From: an uncultured Persicitalea sp.
GTDB taxonomy: Bacteria > Bacteroidota > Bacteroidia > Cytophagales > Spirosomataceae
Length of the DNA: 6,363 nucleotides
Assembly (NCBI GenBank): GCA_950075905.1
Contig: CATMVR010000309.1
Span: 1 to 6,363 of the forward strand
Direction: 5' to 3'
Shown: positions 1 through 5,272 of the stretch, piece after piece
How positions within the stretch are numbered: the stretch's first letter is position 1
Layout of the letters: each line of letters begins with the position of its first letter
Made by a program: the position numbers and the translations under genes
The notes under the pieces: model-generated
Database searches by the model: none
What the model saw: the letters and a program-made list of their open reading frames with translations, nothing else
Told to the model about the DNA's origin: nothing

Positions 1-40
1 TAGCCTGCACTACCCCAACTTTCACCGATTGTGTACTCAT
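1..40 (-). CDS. Probable nitrilase-superfamily carbon-nitrogen hydrolase, first 13 codons only
   Basis: On the minus strand an ATG at 40-38 opens a frame that stays open to the window edge and reads MSTQSVKVGVVQA. The run of a short polar start, then a hydrophobic beta strand ending in VVQA, is how many nitrilase/amidase-superfamily proteins begin; the strand leads into the catalytic Glu-Lys-Cys core, which here lies outside the window. The start overlaps the stop codon of the DUF3052-like gene by four bases (ATGA at 40-37), the usual layout for translationally coupled genes in one operon. The overlap makes the start convincing. The family name rests on 13 residues and is tentative; the substrate cannot be judged. 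Confidence 0.5.
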   Translation of the reverse strand, partial: MSTQSVKVGVVQA

Positions 41-504
41 GACTTTGGTTGTTGTCCGGATTTTATTTTTCCTGCTTCGGACAAGGCCCCAAAATTACGC
101 GTCATTTTTTTGATATACTCCACTTTCCGAAAGCGCAGCGCGCTCCAGTCTTCGTCGATGGCCACCATACGCACGGGTTCCAGGCTGTAATCTCCCAGTA
201 GTTGCCAGCCGGTGTCCCGGTTGAAGTTGCACTTGTAATTTTTGGAGGTCTTTTTGGGGTAGCACATCCACAGCACCGCATCACCTGCCAGGCCAGGTGC
301 GATCTGTGGAATCAGCGTGTCAATCTCGCTTTGCCGGGTCACAAAGATGAGGGCGAATGCTACGCTAATAACAGGATCCGTCGTCCTGATCACGGCTACC
401 TCTGCGGGGAGGCTTTCAAGTAGTGGTTCAAACGAAGCAGGAGATTGCAACACGAATAGTTCTTTCTGCTCCCCGAAATTGAGTTTTTTGAAAAGAGAAT
501 GCAT
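37..504 (-). CDS. DUF3052-like protein of unknown function
   Basis: A 155-residue soluble protein with no signal peptide or membrane segment. It has the architecture I associate with DUF3052: a short N-terminal region followed by an LLESLP-type strand and helix (residues 28-33), a hydrophobic strand (about 48-55), a SEIDTLIP helix (59-66), a strand DAVLWMCYPKKTSK (75-88), and the closing signature AIDEDWSALRFR (115-126). PKK plus a final DEDWS.L.F block is the most diagnostic part. A basic, probably disordered tail (about 127-155) follows. The family has no established biochemical role that I know of; the alternating strands and helices suggest a small alpha/beta fold. The ATG at 504-502 has no clear ribosome-binding site, as is common in Bacteroidota. 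It is the upstream gene of a pair with the nitrilase-like frame, overlapping it by four bases. Confidence 0.72.
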   Translation of the reverse strand: MHSLFKKLNFGEQKELFVLQSPASFEPLLESLPAEVAVIRTTDPVISVAFALIFVTRQSEIDTLIPQIAPGLAGDAVLWMCYPKKTSKNYKCNFNRDTGWQLLGDYSLEPVRMVAIDEDWSALRFRKVEYIKKMTRNFGALSEAGKIKSGQQPKS

Positions 505-547
505 GATTATCTGGGGAAAAATAAAGGATTAGGGTGTATTTTCTGAC

Positions 548-555
548 AAAATGTA
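548..555 (-). promoter_or_regulatory. Possible -7 promoter element for the DUF3052-like gene
   Basis: On the minus strand the octamer TACATTTT differs from the Bacteroidota -7 consensus TAnnTTTG only at the last base. Its distance to the ATG at 504 is plausible. The nearest upstream TTTG (minus strand, + positions 583-580) is 24 bases away, longer than the usual roughly 19, so the assignment is weak. Confidence 0.25.
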
Positions 556-706
556 TGATCTCGCCGGAAAGTTAGTTTACAAACAAACAACTGTCATTTT
601 TTGGGGGTAAGTTACTATACAATTTTGGACTGAGACCTCTTTGACCGGGTCTACTTCCTGGCAGTCTATTTATCCAAAGACCGGAACCCGTACTATTTCA
701 CCAACC

Positions 707-712
707 AAGGAG
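707..712 (+). promoter_or_regulatory. AAGGAG Shine-Dalgarno-like sequence before the ATPase start
   Basis: AAGGAG lies 15 bases before the ATG at 728, longer than the usual 5-9 bases. It sits inside the upstream extension of the open frame, so it favours the ATG at 728 over the TTG at 641. Whether it functions is uncertain, because many Bacteroidota genes initiate without such a site. Confidence 0.35.
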
Positions 713-727
713 AGTACCTATTTTATT

Positions 728-3229
728 ATGCCCGAAATAAGTCAACCAGTACAAGGGCTGAACACCGAGCAGGTTGTCAGTGCCCGCCAGCAATTTGGGA
801 AAAATACGCTTTACGCCAAAAGTGAAAACATCCTGCTACGGGCTTTGAAAGACCTGGTTCAGGAGCCGATGATAGTCTTGCTGCTGGTGGCCTCTACGGT
901 GTACTTCCTCACGGGCAACCCGGGAGACGGCCTTTTTATGGCCGTGGCCATCGTGCTGGTAGCGGCCATTTCGCTCTATCAGGATTCTCGCAGTCGGAAC
1001 GCCCTGGAAAAACTGAAGACCTTTTCGGCCCCCAAATGCAAGGTGATCCGGTCGGGAAAAGTACGCGAAATAAAAAGTGAAAACGTAGTGGTTGGCGACA
1101 GCCTGATGGTAGAAGAGGGGACGCTCGTTGCGGCCGACGGCCTGATTGTCAAGGCCAACGATTTTTCGGTGAACGAATCCATACTTACGGGTGAATCGTT
1201 TGTGGTGCATAAGGATGTGGAGCACGAAGACCCAAAGATTTACCGGGGAACTGTCGTAGTGAGCGGTTTGGCGATTGCTACCGTTACGGCCGTTGGCAAC
1301 CAAACTCGCCTGGGGCAAATCGGTCAAAGTCTGCACGGTATTGCCGCGGAGAAGACTCCCCTCGAAACTCAAATTGGTAGCTTTGTTCGAAAAATGGTGA
1401 TTGCGGGTAGCCTGGTATTTTTGCTGGTGTGGGGCCTCAACTACCTGAACTCTCACCAATTGCTGGATAGTCTTCTGAAAGCGCTTACCCTGGCGATGAG
1501 TATTCTGCCGGAAGAAATTCCCGTTGCTTTTGCCACTTTTATGGCCCTGGGGGCCTGGCGCCTGATGCGGCTGGGGGTGGTAGTGAAGCAAATGAAAACC
1601 GTGGAAACCCTGGGGAGCGCCACGGTCATCTGTACCGACAAAACCGGGACAATTACCGAAAATAAAATGAGCCTGGCGCGTTACTTCACCACGGCCGATG
1701 GGCAGATCGTATCCATGGACAGTGAACTTAGCCTGGCCGGTACTGAATTGATTGCGGTAGCGATGTGGGCCAGCGAACCTATTCCATTCGACCCGATGGA
1801 AATAGCCCTTCACGAAGCCTACAGCCGGGTGAGCCCGGTAGATGAGCGTCCTTTCTACCAGCTGGTGCACGAGTATCCGTTGGGTGGAGTACCGCCGATG
1901 ATGACGCATGTTTTTGAAGATGCCGCCGGCAACCGGATCATCGCGGCCAAGGGGGCTCCCGAGGCCTTGCTGCGCGTTTCGGATCTATCGTTTACTGAAA
2001 GGGAGGCCCTGGAAGAGGCGCTTCGAGCACTTACGGCGGAAGGCTACCGGGTGCTGGGCGTAGGGGAAGCCTACCATTTTGGGTCAGATTTCCCCGCCGA
2101 GCAGCAGCATTTCGATTTTGCGTTAAAGGGGCTTGTAGCTTTCTACGATCCTCCCAAACCAAACATCGGGCGGGTATTTGAGGCTTTCTACCAGGCTGGC
2201 ATCAATATCAAAATCCTGACGGGCGACTATGCCCTCACTACCGCTGCCATTGCCCGGCAGGTGGGCTTTCGGGGCTACGAAAAGTGTATCACTGGCGAGC
2301 AACTTATGCAGATTCCCGCGCAAAGCTTTAATCAACGTGTGGCCGATATTCAGGTATTTACCAGGATGTTTCCTGATGCCAAGCTGAAAGTGATCAATGC
2401 CCTGAAAGCCAACCGGGAAATAGTAGCCATGACCGGTGACGGAGTGAACGACGGCCCTGCCCTCAAAGCGGCCCACATCGGGGTGGCTATGGGCCGGAAA
2501 GGTACCGAAATAGCCCGGCAGGCGGCTTCGCTAATTCTGGTGGAAGATGACCTGGGCCGGATGGTGGATGCCATTGCGATGGGGCGGAAGATCTACGTTA
2601 ATCTCAAAAAGGCGATTCAGTATATCATTTCCATTCACATACCCATTATCCTGACGGTATTTATCCCGTTGGTGCTGGGGTGGGTATACCCGGCTATTTT
2701 TTCCCCCGTGCACGTTATTTTCCTGGAATTGATCATGGGACCTACCTGCTCCATTGTCTTCGAAAACGAACCCATCGAAAAGAACACCATGCTGCACCGG
2801 CCCCGGCCGTTTACCACTACATTTTTTAATTGGAGAGAGTTGGCCACTAGTGTGGCGCAGGGACTAGTGATAACTGCCGGGACTCTTTTTACGTACCAGT
2901 ACGCGGTGCAGTCGGGGTACAACGAAGACCTCACCCGTACTATGGTTTTTACCTCCCTCATTGCGGCCAATGTTGTACTGACCCTGGTCAACCGTTCTTT
3001 TTACTACTCCATACTGACCACGCTGCGCTACAAAAATCCCCTGGTAGGGCTCACCATTGGCATTACTCTGTTGTTGCTGGCCCTGCTGGTCTATGTCAAG
3101 CCATTTGCGGCTTTCTTTGGATTCGAGGCGTTACCTCTATATCCGCTTCTAATGAGTTTGGGTGTTGGAAGTCTGTCTGTGTTTTGGCTTGAAGGGGTAA
3201 AGTTTTTGAGACGGAGGCAAAGCGAATAG
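728..3229 (+). CDS. Cation-transporting P-type ATPase (P2-like, substrate unknown)
   Basis: An 833-residue inner-membrane ion pump driven by ATP hydrolysis through a phospho-aspartate intermediate. A short cation-ATPase N-terminal region (about 1-45) precedes TM1-2 (about 48-84). The actuator domain carries the dephosphorylation loop TGES (154-157). TM3 (about 223-240) and TM4 with PEEIP (261-265) lead to the phosphorylation motif DKTGT with Asp304. The nucleotide-binding domain contains KGAPE (408-412) and is compact, about 190 residues. The hinge and P-domain motifs follow: DPPK (474), TGD (498-500) and TGDGVNDGP (569-577). TM5-10 (from about 630 to 824) complete the ten-helix plan. Compared with SERCA, TM4 keeps the PE..P core, but my alignment puts His637 and Ile640 in TM5, and Glu667, Met670 and Gly671 in TM6, where SERCA has its Ca2+ ligands. 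It therefore looks like an uncharacterised P2-type branch rather than a typical Ca2+ pump. The frame extends upstream to TTG 641, but those 29 extra residues are polar and look non-coding, so I chose ATG 728. The gene appears intact and monocistronic. Confidence 0.93.
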   Translation: MPEISQPVQGLNTEQVVSARQQFGKNTLYAKSENILLRALKDLVQEPMIVLLLVASTVYFLTGNPGDGLFMAVAIVLVAAISLYQDSRSRNALEKLKTFSAPKCKVIRSGKVREIKSENVVVGDSLMVEEGTLVAADGLIVKANDFSVNESILTGESFVVHKDVEHEDPKIYRGTVVVSGLAIATVTAVGNQTRLGQIGQSLHGIAAEKTPLETQIGSFVRKMVIAGSLVFLLVWGLNYLNSHQLLDSLLKALTLAMSILPEEIPVAFATFMALGAWRLMRLGVVVKQMKTVETLGSATVICTDKTGTITENKMSLARYFTTADGQIVSMDSELSLAGTELIAVAMWASEPIPFDPMEIALHEAYSRVSPVDERPFYQLVHEYPLGGVPPMMTHVFEDAAGNRIIAAKGAPEALLRVSDLSFTEREALEEALRALTAEGYRVLGVGEAYHFGSDFPAEQQHFDFALKGLVAFYDPPKPNIGRVFEAFYQAGINIKILTGDYALTTAAIARQVGFRGYEKCITGEQLMQIPAQSFNQRVADIQVFTRMFPDAKLKVINALKANREIVAMTGDGVNDGPALKAAHIGVAMGRKGTEIARQAASLILVEDDLGRMVDAIAMGRKIYVNLKKAIQYIISIHIPIILTVFIPLVLGWVYPAIFSPVHVIFLELIMGPTCSIVFENEPIEKNTMLHRPRPFTTTFFNWRELATSVAQGLVITAGTLFTYQYAVQSGYNEDLTRTMVFTSLIAANVVLTLVNRSFYYSILTTLRYKNPLVGLTIGITLLLLALLVYVKPFAAFFGFEALPLYPLLMSLGVGSLSVFWLEGVKFLRRRQSE

Positions 3230-3772
3230 TCAGGGATAATTGCTGAGGTCTGTCATGGCTTCCTGCTTTTCGGGTTGGGCGTTCTCGTTGGCCTCCTTGC
3301 CTTCCGGAATCACATTCATCGTTCCGGTTGTTTCGAGCACGATAGCATAGATGTCTTCCAGATTTGTTTTTCCGCTCTTCCGCATGGCTACATACACTTC
3401 TTCTACCGTAATACGCTCCCGTTTCATGATGTCCTCTAGCATTTCTCCTTTATACACCAGTAGCGTGGGATCGCTGGTAATGAGTTTCTTTACTTTTTTA
3501 TACCTGACCGAAAGCCAGGTAATGGCATACTGCAAAAAAATCAGTAGGAAAAACCCCTGTATGCCATCGATCAGGGCCACATTCTTACTCAGGCAGACCG
3601 TTGCCAGCATAGAGCCCAGGGCAATGGTAATGATGAAGTCAAAGGCGTTCATTTTTGATAACGTTCTTTTGCCCGATGCCCGCAACAGAATTATCAGGGA
3701 TATGTATGCCAGTATGGTGATAACGAAAGTCCTGAAAACACTTTCCCAAGAGTCGAAGAATAGTACAGTCAT
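3230..3772 (-). CDS. DUF421 (YetF/YcaP-like) inner-membrane protein
   Basis: A 180-residue protein with three predicted membrane helices (about 12-30, 44-62 and 66-88) and a cytosolic C-terminal domain (about 90-155). The family signature follows TM1: RASGKRTLSKMNAFDF (residues 31-46), then ITIALGS leading through TM2. The soluble part has the typical elements DPTLLVYKG (101-109), an ERITVEEVYVAMRKSG helix and a final strand with IYAIVLETTG. The last 25 residues are rich in Glu, Asn and Gln and probably disordered. DUF421 proteins are widespread bacterial membrane proteins; relatives occur in Bacillus spores, but the molecular function is not settled. The start ATG at 3772-3770 lies 20 bases beyond the T-tract of the terminator upstream. 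The stop codon directly abuts that of the ATPase on the other strand. Family assignment is firm; function is unknown. Confidence 0.9.
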   Translation of the reverse strand: MTVLFFDSWESVFRTFVITILAYISLIILLRASGKRTLSKMNAFDFIITIALGSMLATVCLSKNVALIDGIQGFFLLIFLQYAITWLSVRYKKVKKLITSDPTLLVYKGEMLEDIMKRERITVEEVYVAMRKSGKTNLEDIYAIVLETTGTMNVIPEGKEANENAQPEKQEAMTDLSNYP

Positions 3773-3792
3773 GATAGTGTTAGTTTTCTGTT

Positions 3793-3842
3793 AAAAAAAG
3801 TGCGATTATTTTAGCCCACATCTGGGAATAAAATAATCGCAC
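3793..3842 (-). terminator. Intrinsic (rho-independent) terminator of the FG-GAP gene
   Basis: On the minus strand a perfect 14-bp stem (GTGCGATTATTTTA at + 3842-3829 pairing with TAAAATAATCGCAC at + 3813-3800) is followed immediately by seven T residues (+ 3799-3793). Inside the 15-base loop a further four pairs (CCCA/TGGG) can form around a four-base tip. It begins 33 bases after the stop codon of the FG-GAP gene. On the plus strand no T-run follows the stem, so it should act in one direction only. It separates the FG-GAP transcript from the DUF421 gene downstream. Confidence 0.88.
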
Positions 3843-3875
3843 CATCACAAAGACTTTTATACCGAACAGAAGCTG

Positions 3876-5060
3876 CTATAACCGATTTTTGGGCTTTTGC
3901 TGCATGAATACATGCACGCCCTTTTTATTTCCTGCCACTACATCCGGTAGTCCGTCCTTATTCATATCCACCACCGTCACCTGCAAACCCGTACCCGAAT
4001 CGTTGTCAATTTCGTGGGGAATCCAGCTGGGGTTTTTACCGGGCTTGTATTCAAACCAGTAGGCAACGGCGGGCTCGTTGGCACCAGGGTCTTTGCCCAT
4101 GTGGGCAAAGTATCGCTTGCCCGTGATCAGGTCAGGGTGGCCGTCACCGTTCATATCGGCCAGGGCCAGGCCGTGGGTCTGGGATATAGCCTTGTGAATT
4201 TCGTGTTCGGTCCAGGTAGGATTACCCTGGCTGTCGCGGCCCTGCTCGTGCCACCAAATGCCGTACTTATGCGCCGACGAACTGAGCACATCGTTGAGGC
4301 CATCGCCGTTCAGGTCCATCACGTACATCTGGGCGCAGTCTTCGCCAAAGTTAGCGGGGTGAAAGGTCCAGTTTTCCTGCAATGGGTTGCCGGTTCCCTG
4401 CCACCAACCACTTTTGATGATGACATCCTTATGGCCATCGCCGTTTATGTCGCCATAGCCAATGCCGTGGGTATACATGTGGGTACCTAGTTTTTCGTCG
4501 GAGCTGATCACGTACTTTGTCCATTCAGTTTCGCCTTTTTTACGGGGCGGGCTCAGCCAGAGTACCTGTTTAGCGTTGGGGTCGTTGGCCAGCAGGTCCA
4601 GCCGGCCATCGCCGTCAATGTCCACCAGCATCGGTGACTCGTTGCCAACGGACGAGTGGATGGGGTGAACCCGCCAGTGGCCGGGCTTGTTTTTGGGGTT
4701 TTCGTGCCAGGTGGCGGCTTTGCCCGGCCAGTCTATCCGGATCAGGTCCACCCAGCCGTCCTGGTTCACGTCCATGGCGTAGTCGAGAAACGAATCGCTG
4801 TACCCTTTGTCGTATTCAAATTTTTTGGGCTCAGCCAGTTCGTGCTGTTTCCAGGTTGGAGCTTCAAACCAGTAGGCTCCCGCCAGCACGTCCATTTTGC
4901 CGTCCTTGTTGACGTCGGCGGCGGTAGCGCCTTCGGCCACAAAATCGCGGGTAAGCGTGTGCTTTTCAAAACGTACTTCGTGTGCCTTGCCCGCGCGGGG
5001 CTGGGCGTATAATGCCGGGAGGGAGGCTGCCAGAAAAAGGAAAGCGGAGATGGTCTTCAT
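3876..5060 (-). CDS. Exported FG-GAP/VCBS-repeat protein, predicted seven-bladed beta-propeller
   Basis: A 394-residue secreted or periplasmic protein. The chosen ATG (5060-5058) starts a clear Sec signal peptide, MKTISAFLFLAASLPALYA, with likely cleavage after Ala19. The frame continues upstream to a TTG at 5156, but that would bury the signal, so it is rejected. The mature part contains seven calcium-loop motifs of the form DxNxDGxxD, starting at residues 49, 97, 147, 204, 249, 302 and 365, and seven strand motifs of the form WxxHxI (31, 70, 129, 180, 231, 283, 346). This is the pattern of integrin-like FG-GAP/VCBS propellers, which bind Ca2+ in each blade and usually mediate binding to proteins or glycans. 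No catalytic domain, anchor or sorting domain is visible; the C-terminus ends soon after the last repeat. The ligand is unknown. It is transcribed alone, ends at a strong terminator and is divergent from the M20 peptidase gene. Confidence 0.87.
   Translation of the reverse strand: MKTISAFLFLAASLPALYAQPRAGKAHEVRFEKHTLTRDFVAEGATAADVNKDGKMDVLAGAYWFEAPTWKQHELAEPKKFEYDKGYSDSFLDYAMDVNQDGWVDLIRIDWPGKAATWHENPKNKPGHWRVHPIHSSVGNESPMLVDIDGDGRLDLLANDPNAKQVLWLSPPRKKGETEWTKYVISSDEKLGTHMYTHGIGYGDINGDGHKDVIIKSGWWQGTGNPLQENWTFHPANFGEDCAQMYVMDLNGDGLNDVLSSSAHKYGIWWHEQGRDSQGNPTWTEHEIHKAISQTHGLALADMNGDGHPDLITGKRYFAHMGKDPGANEPAVAYWFEYKPGKNPSWIPHEIDNDSGTGLQVTVVDMNKDGLPDVVAGNKKGVHVFMQQKPKNRL
3942..4916 (-). repeat. 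Seven-unit internal repeat encoding propeller blades
   Basis: The seven DxNxDGxxD loops recur every 45-63 residues (intervals 48, 50, 57, 45, 53 and 63). At DNA level the similarity is mostly decayed, but GGCCATCGCCGT (plus-strand reading) is found exactly three times, at 4298-4309, 4433-4444 and 4604-4615, each time coding the core of a loop. These are coding repeats inside the FG-GAP gene, not a mobile or CRISPR-type repeat. Confidence 0.85.
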
Positions 5061-5113
5061 AGCATGGTTTAGTAAGGTTATATACAAAAACCAAAACGGC
5101 CCCGATTTACTCA

Positions 5114-5135
5114 TTGCCGGATAAGTAGCCGGCAA
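5114..5135. repeat. Small inverted repeat (7-bp arms, 8-base loop)
   Basis: TTGCCGG (5114-5120) and CCGGCAA (5129-5135) are perfect inverted copies around ATAAGTAG. No T-run follows on either strand, so it is not a terminator. It could be an operator or, if the FG-GAP transcript starts to its right, a leader hairpin. Chance is not excluded. Confidence 0.35.
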
Positions 5136-5226
5136 AAGCAGGTATACAGCCAGCAAGAGGCATAAGAAGGAGGGGTTGGTGGATTTTCTCCCGGAATGGG
5201 TACAGCAAAAGCCGGTTTGTTTCTAG

Positions 5227-5234
5227 TATATTTG
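5227..5234 (+). promoter_or_regulatory. Bacteroidota-type -7 promoter box for the M20 peptidase
   Basis: TATATTTG matches TAnnTTTG exactly and lies 38 bases before the ATG, giving an expected leader of about 30 bases. No TTTG is found at the usual -33 distance (the TTTG at 5216-5219 is too close). The 6-bp inverted repeat TTTGGC/GCCAAA (5231-5236 and 5249-5254) overlaps the box and the expected start site, so a repressor site is conceivable. Confidence 0.5.
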
Positions 5235-5272
5235 GCGCTTTGCTGATTGCCAAACTAAACCAGATAGTACTC

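Larger units (their letters stand above)
505..727. other. Divergent intergenic spacer between the DUF3052-like gene and the P-type ATPase
   Basis: This 223-base AT-richer stretch must hold promoters for both flanking genes. Reading leftward, TACATTTT at 555-548 matches seven of eight positions of the TAnnTTTG -7 box and would give a leader of about 36 bases for the DUF3052-like gene, but no TTTG lies at the expected distance upstream. Reading rightward, no perfect -7 box is present. A short AAAC repetition occurs around 579-590, and a 5-bp inverted repeat AGACC/GGTCT at 633-637 and 648-652. No small ORF with coding character was seen. Confidence 0.6.
5061..5272. other. Divergent intergenic spacer between FG-GAP and M20 peptidase genes
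   Basis: These 212 bases contain the start regions of both genes. The rightward side has a perfect -7 box (5227-5234). The leftward side has no TAnnTTTG match near the FG-GAP start; the best is TTAGTTTG at 5258-5251, one mismatch, which would imply a leader of about 180 bases. Two inverted repeats are present (5114-5135 and 5231-5254). No small coding frame is convincing. Confidence 0.6.

Noticed and set aside
600..627. TTTG (600-603) and CAATTTTG (620-627) as a -33/-7 promoter for the ATPase
   Set aside because: The first base of the -7 box is wrong and the 16-base spacer is shorter than usual; the match is not better than expected in AT-rich sequence.
836..1909. A 357-codon minus-strand open frame inside the ATPase gene
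   Set aside because: It is antisense to well-conserved ATPase motifs including TGES, PEEIP and DKTGT, and its product is rich in His, Arg and Gln with no recognisable domain.
3351..3794. Plus-strand 147-codon frame opposite DUF421
   Set aside because: It is Ser/Met/Phe-rich, lies antisense to a firm DUF421 family match and runs through the terminator T-tract region.
4014..4490. Plus-strand open frames opposite the FG-GAP gene (also 4656-5012)
   Set aside because: They are Val/Gly-rich mirror readings of the repeated Ca2+ loops on the minus strand and have no start context or domain.
4298..4615. Triplicate GGCCATCGCCGT as a possible CRISPR-like or regulatory repeat
   Set aside because: All copies are in frame and encode the same calcium-loop residues; spacing is irregular and the intervening sequence is coding.
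5061..5156. Longer FG-GAP start at TTG 5156
   Set aside because: It would place 32 residues before an otherwise perfect N-terminal signal peptide, and TTG is a rare start.
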